A stretch of 64,000 bases of DNA from UBA7672 sp041398245 (GCA_041398245.1 JAWKVC010000003.1:62001-126000); one strand, 5' to 3'. Shown: positions 25,307-34,559, counted from the stretch's first letter. Numbers and translations are program-made. Notes: generated by a model from the letters alone, not told the origin.

Positions 25307-26461
25307 TCAACCGGCCTTGGCGTCGTCCTCTCCGGCGGCGAGGGCGGGCGGCAGGGGCGGCGGCAGCTTGCCCGGCTTTCCGAGTTCGACCTGGTGCGGG
25401 TAGGGGATGGTGATGCCATTGCGGTCGAAGGCCTGCTTCACCGCGAGGATGGTATCGCAGCGCGTATCCCACCAGTCGGCCGTTGCGACCCAGCCGCGGG
25501 CCTTGAGGTCGACCGAGGAGGAGGCGAGTTCGACGACCTTGACCCAGATGGGCGGTTCGCTGCGGATGCGCTTGTCGGCCTTCAGCACATCCTCGATGAC
25601 GCGGATCGCCAGTTCGGCGTCGTCGTCATAATCGATGGAGAAGAGCAGATCGAGGCGGCGCATGCTGCGCGCCGTATTGTTGATGATGATGTTGCCCCAG
25701 GCCTGATCGTTGGTGATGACCACCTCGCGGTTGTCGATGGTGTTGAGCACCGTGGTGAAGGGCGTGATGTCGGCGACGGTTCCGACCTGACCGGCGATCT
25801 CGACGACATCGCCAATGCGGTAGGGCCGGAAGATCGCGATCACGACGCCGGCGGCGACGGCTTTCAGGGTATCCTGCAGCGACAGGGCGATGGCGAGGCC
25901 GGCGGCGCCGATGATGGCCAGCAGCGAAGCCGTGTCGAAGCCGAACTGCTGCAGCGCCGCGACGAGGCCGATGGCGAGGGCGCCGAAGCGGACAAGCGCG
26001 CCGAGAAAGCCGAACAGGGTCTCGCCGCCAGCATGGGCGCGATCGATCTTGCGGCCGAACTTGCGCACGCGCGCGCCCAGCCACGAGCCGAGGAACCAGA
26101 CGGCGACAAGGATGACGAGGCCGCGCAGGGCGGCGACGCCGAGGGTCTGCGCCTGTTCCAGCGGATAACCGAACAGGAGATAGGCGGCGATGGCGCCGGC
26201 GAAGAGGATGAACGAGACGCGGATGATGGCCGCGAATATGTCGATCATCACGTTGTCGGCTGTTTTCTCCTTGCCCTGCGTGTCCTTGTCGCGCCGCAGG
26301 CCCGACAGCTTGCCGGCGATGAAGACGAGGATGCGTGAGACGATGATGCCGACGAAATAGCCGCCCACCAGTGCGATGACAGACCACATCCAGCGCTGAT
26401 ACGGGCCGGTAAAGTCCAATGCCCATGTCTGGAACGCGGAAAACTGCTGCTGAAATTCCAT
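25307..26461 (-). CDS. MscS-family mechanosensitive ion channel
   Basis: This 384-residue inner-membrane channel opens under membrane tension to release solutes during hypo-osmotic shock. Membrane segments lie at about residues 25-50, 72-95, 105-125 and 145-165. The pore-lining helix and beta domain entry is intact: SLLAIIGAAGLAIALSLQDT then AVAAGVVIAIFRPYRIGDVV, the classic MscS signature. The alpha/beta cytoplasmic domain follows (NREVVITNDQAWGNIIINNT) up to VKQAFDRNGITIPYPH, with a short proline/alanine tail. Length and order are those of a standard four-helix MscS homologue. The start is the ATG giving MEFQQQFSAF. Confidence 0.93.
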   Translation of the reverse strand: MEFQQQFSAFQTWALDFTGPYQRWMWSVIALVGGYFVGIIVSRILVFIAGKLSGLRRDKDTQGKEKTADNVMIDIFAAIIRVSFILFAGAIAAYLLFGYPLEQAQTLGVAALRGLVILVAVWFLGSWLGARVRKFGRKIDRAHAGGETLFGFLGALVRFGALAIGLVAALQQFGFDTASLLAIIGAAGLAIALSLQDTLKAVAAGVVIAIFRPYRIGDVVEIAGQVGTVADITPFTTVLNTIDNREVVITNDQAWGNIIINNTARSMRRLDLLFSIDYDDDAELAIRVIEDVLKADKRIRSEPPIWVKVVELASSSVDLKARGWVATADWWDTRCDTILAVKQAFDRNGITIPYPHQVELGKPGKLPPPLPPALAAGEDDAKAG

Positions 26462-26547
26462 GCGTGAATCGCCGGTGGTTGGGGGTCAGGAGGTGAGATT
26501 CGGGACAGGGGTAACAAGATGCGCCGGAAAACCCAAATCGCCGGGCG

Positions 26548-28170
26548 TCAGTTTTCCAACAAAGATTCCAGCGTTTCGATGCGGTCGGCTTCGGCGGCGG
26601 GTTTGTCCCAGCGGATGCGGTGGATGCGGGGGAACCTCATCGCGATGCCGGAGCGGTGGCGCGAGGAGCGCTGCAGCCCCTCGAAGGCGATTTCCAGCAC
26701 GAGGCCGTGCTCGCGATTGGCGATAACCGCGCGTACGGGACCGAAGCGTTCGGCCTCGTTCTCGCGGACGTAGCGGTCCAGCATGGCCAGCTCTTCGTCG
26801 GTGAAACCGAAATAGGCCTTGCCGACGGGCGCGAGTTCCTCGCCTTCGGCTGTTGCGCGCCAGACGCCGAAGGTGAAGTCGGAATAGAGGCCGGAGCGGC
26901 GGCCATGGCCGCGCTGGGCGTACATCAGCACCGCATCTACGAGGAAGGGATCGCGCTTCCACTTGTACCACTGGCCGGCGGGACGGCCGGCGGCGTAGGG
27001 CGAGGTCCAGCGCTTGAGCATCAGGCCCTCGATCTCGCGCGTGGGCGGATGGGCGCGCAGGTCATCAAGCGCGGCGGCGTCTGCGAAGGGGATGAGGGCG
27101 GAGAGATCGATGCGGGGATGGTTGTGCGTGACGACGAAGCGCTCGAGCCGCTTGCGGCGGTCGGCGAAGGGAAGCGGGCGTAGATCCTCCGCGCCTTCCT
27201 GCATGATGTCGTAGGCGCGCAGCATGGCCGGGCGGTCGGAGATCTGCTTCGGTGTGACTGTCTTGCGGTTGAGGCGTTGCTGTAGCTCGTTGAACGGGGC
27301 GATGCCGCCTTCGGGCGAGCGGATGAGAAGTTCGCCATCAAGCGCGGCGTTGAAGTCCGCGGCGTCGAGCAGGTCGGGGAAGGCGCGGGAGATGTCGTCG
27401 CCATTGCGGGTGTAGAGGCGACGGACGCCCTGATCGGCGACGAGCTGCACCCGCGCGCCATCCCATTTCCATTCGGCGGCAAAGTCGGCGGGCGTGATGA
27501 GGGCGGGCGCGGCGCCTTCGGCGGCGAGGCGCTCGGACTTGTCGAGCAGCGGATGCGCCAGCATGGGCGGGCGGAAGGGAGCCAGCGCGGATGCGATGGG
27601 TTTGGGCGCGCGGCCTTCGAGCCAGGCGAGGAGGTCGGTGTAGGGCGGACTGAGGCCGTGCCACAGCTCCTCGATCTCTGCGACGTCGACCTTGCCGAAA
27701 TCCGCGAGGGCCTGACGGGCGAGGCGCGCGGAGACGCCGATGCGCAACCCGCCGGTGATCAGCTTGAGCAGCGACCAGCGGCCGGTTGCATCCAGCGCAT
27801 CGAGCCAGCGTTCGGCGTGCGCCAGACCTTCGGCTTTTGTCGCCTGCATCAGCGTCTCGACCACTTCGGCCAGATCGGGCGCGCGATTGGCGCCGGGACG
27901 CGCGGGCCAGACGAGCGAGATCGTCTCGGCCAGATCGCCGATATAGTCGTAGGAGAGGCCGAAGAGGACGGGATCAACGCGCGCGGCGACAAGCTCGCGC
28001 AGGGCGGCGGGCTTCACCGAGGGGATGGAGAGGTCGCCCGTGATCGCGGCGATGGCCCAACCGCGCGAGGGATCCGGCGTGTGGCGCAGATAGTCCACGA
28101 TCAGCTGCAGCTTCGCATTGCGCGAAGGCGTGAGCACCAGCCTTTCGAGGAGCGCGGCGAAGGGTTGCAT
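26548..28170 (-). CDS. ATP-dependent DNA ligase of the ligase-associated repair system
   Basis: This 540-residue ATP-dependent ligase belongs to the alphaproteobacterial family TIGR04120, linked to DNA damage response. It has an N-terminal DNA-binding helical domain (residues 1-200), the adenylation motif EWKWDGARVQL with the catalytic Lys, motif III in DGELLIRSPEG, motif IV EGLMLKRW, motif V WYKWKRDP and an OB-fold domain ending RIHRIRWDKP. The other three parts of this conserved system are also in the window: exonuclease (37.1-38.2 kb), DEXH helicase (49.9-52.3 kb) and PdeM phosphoesterase (53.2-53.9 kb). It probably seals breaks processed by those enzymes. The gene is intact. Confidence 0.92.
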   Translation of the reverse strand: MQPFAALLERLVLTPSRNAKLQLIVDYLRHTPDPSRGWAIAAITGDLSIPSVKPAALRELVAARVDPVLFGLSYDYIGDLAETISLVWPARPGANRAPDLAEVVETLMQATKAEGLAHAERWLDALDATGRWSLLKLITGGLRIGVSARLARQALADFGKVDVAEIEELWHGLSPPYTDLLAWLEGRAPKPIASALAPFRPPMLAHPLLDKSERLAAEGAAPALITPADFAAEWKWDGARVQLVADQGVRRLYTRNGDDISRAFPDLLDAADFNAALDGELLIRSPEGGIAPFNELQQRLNRKTVTPKQISDRPAMLRAYDIMQEGAEDLRPLPFADRRKRLERFVVTHNHPRIDLSALIPFADAAALDDLRAHPPTREIEGLMLKRWTSPYAAGRPAGQWYKWKRDPFLVDAVLMYAQRGHGRRSGLYSDFTFGVWRATAEGEELAPVGKAYFGFTDEELAMLDRYVRENEAERFGPVRAVIANREHGLVLEIAFEGLQRSSRHRSGIAMRFPRIHRIRWDKPAAEADRIETLESLLEN

Positions 28171-28224
28171 GGGGGAGATATAGAGCGGGAGAAAGGTTGT
28201 GCGAACCGCTTAGCGATGGGGAGC

Positions 28225-28752
28225 TTACTCGTTCGGCGCGGTTTTGAGCTGGAGCGAATAGCAATGTGCGCCCTTCTCTCGGTCCTCTCGCAATGCAGGA
28301 AACAGCGCCAGAACATCGCCGCGTCCGCGAGGCTGCCGTTCCTTGCCTGCCGCGATGGTGGGCAGCCGATAGATGGCACACACGCGAACGCTGTCTTTGC
28401 TTACCTTCTGATACGTCACATCGCCTGGCTCGATTGGCTCTGCGGCGGTGCGGCCGCTCTGGCGCGCCTCGATCTCATCAAAGCGGTTGCAGACGATTGG
28501 AAGTCTCCTCGGCCATTCCGTAACGGAGACGGAGACTTGCTCAATTGTATCTGGCGCCTCTCCATTGGCGAAATAGGCGCATTGAACCGTGCGAACGAGG
28601 TCGGCGACCCGATCCTCGGTCATTTCATCCAATCGCCTGTCGCGAGTTTGGTCCGGCCCGCCGATGACGATGAATCCGGCGATGACGGCGGCAATGGCGA
28701 TGCCGCCTCCAGTCAGCGCGAGGATGGGGCCGAGGTTGCGCTTCTGGCTCAT
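28225..28752 (-). CDS. hypothetical single-span membrane protein
   Basis: The 175-residue protein has a basic N-terminus and one membrane helix (LGPILALTGGGIAIAAVIAG), then a periplasmic domain of about 140 residues with four cysteines (VQCAYF, IVCNRF, RVCAIY, AHCYSL), likely two disulfides. No family recognised. Its ATG overlaps the stop of the upstream DUF5671 gene by the bases ATGA (minus strand), so the two proteins are co-translated and may act together. Base composition is slightly lower in GC than its neighbours. Confidence 0.7.
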   Translation of the reverse strand: MSQKRNLGPILALTGGGIAIAAVIAGFIVIGGPDQTRDRRLDEMTEDRVADLVRTVQCAYFANGEAPDTIEQVSVSVTEWPRRLPIVCNRFDEIEARQSGRTAAEPIEPGDVTYQKVSKDSVRVCAIYRLPTIAAGKERQPRGRGDVLALFPALREDREKGAHCYSLQLKTAPNE

Positions 28753-29405
28753 GCGCTCGCCTGATCATGCGTGTCGCCCTGTTCGGCATCGCGGATGAAG
28801 TAGAAGAAGACGCCGCCGGCAAGGATCGCCACGACGAGCAGCTTGAGGAAGAGGCGGGTCGACAGCTCGCCCGCAAGGAAGGCGTAGACGAGGCCGATGG
28901 CGTCGCCGATCAACGTGCAGGAGGCGATGATCAGGGCGATGTAGGTGAGCCATTTGCGGACGCGGCTGCGCTGCATGGCGGGATTGGTGCGGCGTTGCTT
29001 GCGGATGTGGAAAGCGAGCCAGGCGAACAGCGGCGTTCCCACGACAAGGCCGGCGATCGCCTGCCGGATCTGGGTGTCGCGGCCATAAAGGCCATAGCCG
29101 TACTGGTCGTCGAGCTGATCCGGAATCCAGACCTCGATGAGGGCGAAGAGCAGCGAGCCAAGATTCCAGGCGACGACGCCGAGCAGGATAAAGAGCACGA
29201 GGTAAAGGAAGGCTTCGCGCGCCGAGACATAGGGCCGGGGCTTCGGCACGGCGAGGCCGAGATCGGTCTCGGCATAGTCGTCGAGCGCGGCGTCGACTTC
29301 CTTCTGCGTCCACCCGGCGGCGGCGAGGGCGGCGGAGATGCGTTCCCGCGTCTCGCCCCTGTTCAGCGCCTCGCGGATGAAGAGATCAAGCGTTTGGTTG
29401 GCCAT
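28749..29405 (-). CDS. DUF5671 membrane protein
   Basis: This 218-residue inner-membrane protein starts with a soluble helical domain (LDLFIREALNRGETRERISA; GWTQKEVDAALDDY) and continues with a DUF5671 core (YVSAREAFLYLVLFILLGVV) and four more membrane segments. A basic cytoplasmic loop lies at RKQRRTNPAMQRSRVRK. The family has no proven function. The ATG at MANQTLDLF was chosen over longer frames because upstream sequence is the repeat copy D. It is the first gene of a two-gene operon with the single-span protein (4-base overlap). Confidence 0.78.
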   Translation of the reverse strand: MANQTLDLFIREALNRGETRERISAALAAAGWTQKEVDAALDDYAETDLGLAVPKPRPYVSAREAFLYLVLFILLGVVAWNLGSLLFALIEVWIPDQLDDQYGYGLYGRDTQIRQAIAGLVVGTPLFAWLAFHIRKQRRTNPAMQRSRVRKWLTYIALIIASCTLIGDAIGLVYAFLAGELSTRLFLKLLVVAILAGGVFFYFIRDAEQGDTHDQASA

Positions 29406-29449
29406 GCGCGTCCCCTTGCGATGGCCTGGAGATATCGCATAGCGCGCGG

Positions 29450-29530
29450 CGTGTTGATAGGGACCCCCGCCTGTCCGCCCCCTGAACGGAGGCGGGACCT
29501 TGCTTCGCAAGCTTACCTTTTCCTGACGGC
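29450..29530. repeat. intergenic palindromic repeat, copy D (half element)
   Basis: GTGTTGATAGGGACCCCCGC and CTGTCCGCCCCCTGAACGG match the left arm of copies A, B and E, followed by GGGACCTTGCTTCGCAAGCTTACC as in copies B and C. The right arm is missing; unrelated sequence begins before the next gene. It lies between the DUF5671 gene and the TIR partner gene. Confidence 0.75.
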
Positions 29531-29549
29531 GTGGGTCACCAGCGAGGGG

Positions 29550-31037
29550 TCAGAGGCCGCCGCAGCGGTCCGGGGCGGCGCCGCCATTGAGCTTGGTTTC
29601 GAGCTTGGTGAGGCAATCATTGGTCTGGCCGCCGATGGCGACGCCTTCTCCGGCGCGGGCGCGGATGGCGGCGAGCGCGTCGCGCAGGGCGGCTGCTTCG
29701 GGGCGCGCCTGCCAGCCGGATTCGATGTTGAGCATGTAGAGCACGTTGAGGCGGCCAGAGGCGCTGAGCTGGTCGAGGCGCGGCGGCTGCAGCTGTGCGA
29801 TCAGGGCGGCGACGATTGCGCTGTCATCGCTGGCGCGCAGCAGGTCGGCCACCTGTTGCCCGGCGGAGAGACGGCTGGCCTTGTCGTCGGACGAGAGCTG
29901 CGTGGCGAGCGAGGCGACGTCGGCGCGGCTGGCCTGCGCGGCCGGAGTGCAGCTGAATTTCCCTTCGACCGGCTGGGGCGCGGGCGGCGCGCCCGCCCGC
30001 TGCGGGGAGTCCTGCAGCCAGATCTCGATGTTCTGCGGATCGAGGTTGTCGAAGCCGGTGAGCTGGCGAATGGCGGGCGGCGGCCATGACCATACGGGGT
30101 TGCTTCCGGCGGAAAAGCGCGACGCGATCCATTCGGCTTCGCTCGCCTGCGGCGGATAATAGTAGCGGATCTGGCTGTCCTTCGGCGCCGACGACTTGCT
30201 GACCAGTTCGAGGCGCGGGACCGTATAGCCGGCGGCGCAGAGCGCCCGGCCGAGCGCCTGCGCGGGCGCGCGATCCTTTTCCGAGACGATGTGGAGGAAG
30301 ATGCGGCGCACGCGGAAGGCGGGATCGGCTGTCGTGGCGTCGAATGCCGCAATCGCCGCTTCGGGAATGTCGAACAGGTCGTCGCAGGCGTCGAGGAGCA
30401 TGCCTTCGCGCGTGGCCGCCGGGTTGGCGGCGAGGAAGGACGCATCAAGCAATGTCTTGGCGCCCGCCATGTCGCCGGCGGCGCAATGGTAGGCGGCCAG
30501 CGCGACGGTGCTGGCGTATCTTTCGCCATCGTCGAGCTCGGTGTGCGCGAGGTTCTCCGTTTCGAGTGCGATGGCTTCTGTGAGTTCGTCCGCCGTGCGT
30601 TCGGGCCGGGTGTACAGCGCGCTGGCCAGCGTGCGTGTGACGCTGAAGCGGACGCTGTCGAGCTGGTCGATGGCGGCGCTGGCGTCCTTGTCCTCGAACT
30701 CGGCGGAGACGAGCGCCAGATCGCGGCGGACGGCGCGCAGGGAGTCGATGGCCGCGCTGTAGAGGGCCGCATCGCCGCTGGCGAGCGCGGAGGCGGCCTG
30801 CAGCACGGCCTGCGTTGCGTTGTCGGTGGTGGCGAGGCGCGCGGAGGATGTGTCGAGTTCGCGGTTGAGAGCGTTGAGCTTTTCGGTCTGGCTGGTGATG
30901 AGGAAGGCGAAGACGACGGTGGCGATGAGCGCGAGGCCAGCGACAAGAAGCTGGAGCTGGACCGCACGGCGCGCGGTGCGGGCGTAGCCGGAGATGGCGC
31001 TGGAGGTGCGGCGGGGCGCGGCGTCCGGTTCGGTCAT
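29550..31037 (-). CDS. TIR-associated single-span membrane protein
   Basis: This 495-residue protein has a short cytoplasmic N-terminus and one membrane helix at about 29-48 (LLVAGLALIATVVFAFLI). A predicted coiled coil follows (TEKLNALNRELDTSSARLAT), then helical repeats rich in alanine (about 70-240). An alpha/beta segment, RRIFLHIVSEKDRAPAQALG...AGYTVPRLELV, recalls small LytR-C/SPOR-like folds. It starts 3 bases after the stop of the TIR gene on the same strand, so both are one transcription unit. I infer a periplasmic sensor or output partner of the TIR protein. No catalytic motif is visible. Confidence 0.72.
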   Translation of the reverse strand: MTEPDAAPRRTSSAISGYARTARRAVQLQLLVAGLALIATVVFAFLITSQTEKLNALNRELDTSSARLATTDNATQAVLQAASALASGDAALYSAAIDSLRAVRRDLALVSAEFEDKDASAAIDQLDSVRFSVTRTLASALYTRPERTADELTEAIALETENLAHTELDDGERYASTVALAAYHCAAGDMAGAKTLLDASFLAANPAATREGMLLDACDDLFDIPEAAIAAFDATTADPAFRVRRIFLHIVSEKDRAPAQALGRALCAAGYTVPRLELVSKSSAPKDSQIRYYYPPQASEAEWIASRFSAGSNPVWSWPPPAIRQLTGFDNLDPQNIEIWLQDSPQRAGAPPAPQPVEGKFSCTPAAQASRADVASLATQLSSDDKASRLSAGQQVADLLRASDDSAIVAALIAQLQPPRLDQLSASGRLNVLYMLNIESGWQARPEAAALRDALAAIRARAGEGVAIGGQTNDCLTKLETKLNGGAAPDRCGGL

Positions 31038-31040
31038 GAT

Positions 31041-31733
31041 CTAGCCCGCCCGTGTGAGTGAGGTCGCGAAGGCGCCGACGAACGCCAGCCCGCAGAGAGA
31101 GACGCCGAGCCAGGTCGGCCAGTCGGCCGGCGCGTCCGGCGCGAACAGCTGTCCGGCGATGATGGTGACAAGGCCCGCGGCCACGAGAGCGGGGGCGATG
31201 AAGAGATGCGAGAGCCTGTTGGGCGCTTTTGGCGGAGAGGCGGCTGCGGGTTCCAGTGCGCTGCCTTCGCCTGATGCGCTTCCCGGCTTCTGCTGCCGCG
31301 CGGCGGCGACGAGGTCCTGCACCAGCTGGTCGTCGTCGATGCGGCGCATGGGGCCCTTGCCGCGCACGGCGTCGACAAGGGCGGGGAATTTCGGCGCCTC
31401 GTAGAGCGGCTCGTGGATCAGGTCGAAGCCCTGGATGCGCAGGAAGCGGTAGGGCGGCCGGACATTCTCGATGCGGACGGGAAGCGCCTTGCCGCGATCG
31501 CGGGCGTAGTAGGCTTCGTCCTTCACTTCCTCGGAGGCGACGGAGGCTTCGCTCCAGAGGATGACGACGGTGGAGGAGCCTTCCATCGCCTGTTCGATCT
31601 GGTCATCCCAGCGCTGGCCGGGCGGCAGGTGGCCATCCCACCAGACCTGGACATTCTGCGCGCGCAGACGCTCGACGAGTTTCTCGACCCGCGCGCGATC
31701 CTGGCTCGAATAGGAGATGAAAACGTCCCACAT
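31041..31733 (-). CDS. TIR-domain membrane protein
   Basis: The 230-residue protein has an N-terminal TIR domain (residues 1-125): DVFISYSSQDRARVEKLV, then VWWDGHLPPGQRWDD (BB-loop region), then VILWSEASVASEEVKDEAYY. A glutamate in the position used by TIR NAD-cleaving enzymes is present (Glu73). A variable linker and two hydrophobic helices follow (about 178-225), so the TIR domain faces the cytoplasm. Bacterial TIR proteins either cleave NAD in defence or serve as signalling adaptors; which applies is unknown. It is followed after 3 bases by a membrane protein gene. The ATG follows a stretch with no closer in-frame start. Confidence 0.85.
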   Translation of the reverse strand: MWDVFISYSSQDRARVEKLVERLRAQNVQVWWDGHLPPGQRWDDQIEQAMEGSSTVVILWSEASVASEEVKDEAYYARDRGKALPVRIENVRPPYRFLRIQGFDLIHEPLYEAPKFPALVDAVRGKGPMRRIDDDQLVQDLVAAARQQKPGSASGEGSALEPAAASPPKAPNRLSHLFIAPALVAAGLVTIIAGQLFAPDAPADWPTWLGVSLCGLAFVGAFATSLTRAG

Positions 31734-31830
31734 GACCGACCCGCCGCGTCAGGGCGAACGCTAACAAAACTCGCAGGGAGGGTCCACCGGCGGGCCACGG
31801 GTTGCGGCCCGCCGGTGGATGAGCGGCGCG

Positions 31831-33441
31831 TCAGGCGGCGGTTGCCGCGCGTTCCTCGGCGCGGATGTCGACCTCGACGCCCGGTTCGGTACGGAAGACC
31901 ATCATGTTGCGCTGCGCCGCCGTGTAGGCGGGCCATGCCGGAACGTTGGGGTTGGAGGGGTTGCCCGTCTTGGCGAAGGCCAGCCAGCTTTCCGACATCT
32001 GGTCGGCGATCTTCTGCGCTTCAGGGCCCGTGCCGGACATGGATTCGGACTTGGCGACGTTGTCGAACACCATGCCGATGTCGAGCGCGTGGGGCACGTA
32101 GCGCTTGCCTTCCATGACCGGGGTTTCCCAGTCGAGATGATAGAAGAAGACAGGCGCGCCGCCCTGGGCCGCCTTGCGGTCGGCGACCGTGACGCTGCCG
32201 CGGAAGAAGGAGTTGTCGGCTGTCGCCATGAAAAAGAGTTCCGGCGCCTCGATGTCCGGATGCTTCGCCTTGTAGAGGTCGATGATCTTCCTGGCGTCCT
32301 TCGTGGGGAAGGCTGTCTTGATGGCGGCGGGCAGCGTGTCCCATGTGAGCGAATGATTGGGGCTGTCGGCCGGGGTGAGCGAGGTGCCCTCGGTGCGGTT
32401 GCAGCCGATGAGCAGCGGCACGTCGGCCGATTGCGGCGGTCCATCCGGGTTGAACGGATCACGCGTGATCGAGACGTTGTTGAGCACCGGGCCGGAGCCC
32501 GCGCCCTGAACGCCCTGGGCGGCCGCCTGGATTTCGGAAACCGTCTTGTTGAAGATTTCCGCGATCGTGTCCTGTGTCAGGCCGAGCTTCTTCACGACCT
32601 CGTCGGCGGCCTTGGCGGACGCTTCCGCGGACGCATGCATTATGCGCGGGCCGGACTGGACGACGGCGCGGTGGAACAGGCCTCTGGCCTTGTCCATCGC
32701 CATCAGCGTGCAGACCTTCGATCCGCCGCCGGACTCGCCGAAGATGAGCACCTTGTCCGGATCGCCGCCGAATTTCGCGATGTTGTCGCGCACCCATTCG
32801 AGCGACAGGATCATGTCGAGCGCGCCGACCGCGCCGGAATCCGCGAACTGGTCGCCATAGCCGGCGAGGTTGAGATAGCCGAACTGGTTGAGGCGATGGT
32901 TGGTGGTGACGACGACGACATCACCGCGCTTCGCGAGGTTTACGCCGTCATAGGCATAGGACGATCCCGAGCCCGTGGTGAAGCCGCCGCCGTGGAACCA
33001 GACCATGACCGGGCGCTTCTTGTCGTCCGCCGCCGGCGTCCAGACATTGAGGAAGAGGCAATCCTCTGATGCGGGCAGCGGCGGGTCGGGCCGCCATGAT
33101 TTGAAGAGACCGCCGCCATCGCCGGACGGCGGCTGCGGCGCCGATGGACCATAGGCCAGTGCGTCCATCACCTCTGTCCACGGCTCGGGCGGCTTCGGCG
33201 GCTGGAAGCGCGCGAGCGTCGTGTCGCCGCCATAGCGCACGCCCTTGAAGGTGGCGATGCCGTTGTCGAGATAGCCCTTCACCTTGCCATAGGTGGTTTC
33301 GACGATTGGGTTTTCATCGACGGTTGGCTCGGCCGGTGCATTGTTGCAGGCGGCAAGCGCGACGCCGCCGGCGGCGATTGCGGCGAATGCTACGGATGCT
33401 TTCAGGATCGCCCGGCGATTGCCGATCATCTGGGTCGTCAT
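31831..33441 (-). CDS. type-B carboxylesterase (para-nitrobenzyl esterase family), exported
   Basis: This 536-residue esterase has an exported N-terminus, NRRAILKASVAFAAIAAGGV, followed by ALAAC. That is compatible with a twin-arginine signal and lipidation. The oxyanion hole is in VWFHGGGFTTGSG, the nucleophile serine in FGESGGGSKV, and the disulfide-type cysteine in ASEDCLFLNVWTP, all classic for type-B carboxylesterases. The catalytic acid and histidine are expected in the second half (FFMATADNSF and RYVPHALDIG). Family members hydrolyse a wide range of esters, so the substrate is not predictable. It is divergent from the thioesterase gene. Confidence 0.9.
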   Translation of the reverse strand: MTTQMIGNRRAILKASVAFAAIAAGGVALAACNNAPAEPTVDENPIVETTYGKVKGYLDNGIATFKGVRYGGDTTLARFQPPKPPEPWTEVMDALAYGPSAPQPPSGDGGGLFKSWRPDPPLPASEDCLFLNVWTPAADDKKRPVMVWFHGGGFTTGSGSSYAYDGVNLAKRGDVVVVTTNHRLNQFGYLNLAGYGDQFADSGAVGALDMILSLEWVRDNIAKFGGDPDKVLIFGESGGGSKVCTLMAMDKARGLFHRAVVQSGPRIMHASAEASAKAADEVVKKLGLTQDTIAEIFNKTVSEIQAAAQGVQGAGSGPVLNNVSITRDPFNPDGPPQSADVPLLIGCNRTEGTSLTPADSPNHSLTWDTLPAAIKTAFPTKDARKIIDLYKAKHPDIEAPELFFMATADNSFFRGSVTVADRKAAQGGAPVFFYHLDWETPVMEGKRYVPHALDIGMVFDNVAKSESMSGTGPEAQKIADQMSESWLAFAKTGNPSNPNVPAWPAYTAAQRNMMVFRTEPGVEVDIRAEERAATAA

Positions 33442-33601
33442 GGTCCTCTCCCTCGCTGGGCCGGTCTGTCGCCGGCACTTGTTGCGAAACGTAGAACGCG
33501 GCGCATACTGCCGTCCAGACGGACTGCATGACGATCAACGTAACGATCCGGGGAGAGGGCGGCGGACGCAGCGGTCCGTTGCGGCCGGGGATGGAGGATT
33601 G

Positions 33602-34024
33602 ATGACGGACCATGCGCCTCCCGATGGCTTTGCGCCGCATTTCCGCAAATCGCCGCTGACCGAGCCGTGGGAGCCCTTGTATTCGCAGGTTCTGTCCGAC
33701 CGCGTCGTGATTGGCCTGCATGTGAGAAAGCCGCACACGAATTCGCGCGGCATGCTGCACGGCGGATTGATTGCGGCGCTGGCGGACAATGCGATGGGGC
33801 TGAGCTGCGTTCAGGCGCTGACCGGCGAAGGGCGCAAGCCGGAGGGCGGGCTGGTGACGGTGTCGATGGCGATCGACTATGTCGGCGCGGCGAGGCTGGG
33901 CCAGTGGCTGGCGATCGACACGCAGTATGTAAAAACCGGCCGGACGCTTTGTTTCGCGCAGGCGTTCGTGACGGCGGATGGCGAGGTGATCGCGCGGGCG
34001 GATGCGCGCTTCAAGGTGGTGTAG
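33602..34024 (+). CDS. PaaI-type hotdog thioesterase
   Basis: This 140-residue single-hotdog protein is of the PaaI/YdiI type, which hydrolyses acyl- or aryl-CoA thioesters. The signature is TNSRGMLHGGLIAALADNAM, in which the His-Gly-Gly segment and the following Asp form the active site. The final strand is GEVIARADARFKV. AGGAGGA (ATGGAGGATTG) upstream of the ATG sets the start. It overlaps the convergent membrane-anchored gene by 14 bases at the 3' end. Confidence 0.88.
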   Translation: MTDHAPPDGFAPHFRKSPLTEPWEPLYSQVLSDRVVIGLHVRKPHTNSRGMLHGGLIAALADNAMGLSCVQALTGEGRKPEGGLVTVSMAIDYVGAARLGQWLAIDTQYVKTGRTLCFAQAFVTADGEVIARADARFKVV

Positions 34025-34559
34025 GCGCGCCGGCGGAGGGCAGGCGGCGGGCCTGCTCCAGCGTGGCGTAGAGCGTCTGCGGAGTTTGCGGTCCGTATTT
34101 GGTGTTCAGCCATTCCTTGAGGAACGGCATTTCCTCGAACGCTTCCCAGAGCATGGCCTGCTTGAGGGCTTCGGTGTCAGTCGTGTTGTGCTTGGTCTCG
34201 AGCGTCTGACGCAGGGCTGGCTTGGACAGCGCCATGTCGAACGCATCCCAGCGCAGCGAGAGCAGGCGCGCCTCGCGGGTGGCGCGGGCCTGATGCAGCG
34301 CGGTGAGGAAGGGATGGCCAACAGATGCATCCAGTTCGGCGGCGTCCCGCGCGCGGTTGTCGAAATAGACCTCCAGCGCGCGCAGGCGCGCGGCTTCATC
34401 CGGCCCGAGATCGTAGAGCTGGGCTTCGGTGGTGGTGGAGATCACGCCGCCGCGCAGCAGGCCGGGGATCTGGAGGAATTCGGGAAGCTGGACGTTGAAC
34501 AGCACGTAGAGGATGGCGAGCACTGTGCCGGCAAGCATTCCGCCGAGAAATTTCCACAT
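34011..34559 (-). CDS. hypothetical membrane-anchored protein
   Basis: The 182-residue protein begins MWKFLGGMLAGTVLAILYVL, an N-terminal membrane anchor, and has a helical domain outside (YDLGPDEAARLRALEVYFDN; ARLLSLRWDAFDMALSKPAL). No signature is recognised. Its end overlaps the end of the thioesterase gene by 14 bases on the opposite strand. The ATG chosen gives the membrane helix at once and has GGAGCGGCC upstream. Confidence 0.65.
   Translation of the reverse strand: MWKFLGGMLAGTVLAILYVLFNVQLPEFLQIPGLLRGGVISTTTEAQLYDLGPDEAARLRALEVYFDNRARDAAELDASVGHPFLTALHQARATREARLLSLRWDAFDMALSKPALRQTLETKHNTTDTEALKQAMLWEAFEEMPFLKEWLNTKYGPQTPQTLYATLEQARRLPSAGAPTPP

Noticed and set aside
31831..34024. 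Esterase and thioesterase as part of the lipid operon
   Set aside because: They are divergent from each other, several kilobases away and separated by unrelated genes; no coupling is seen.
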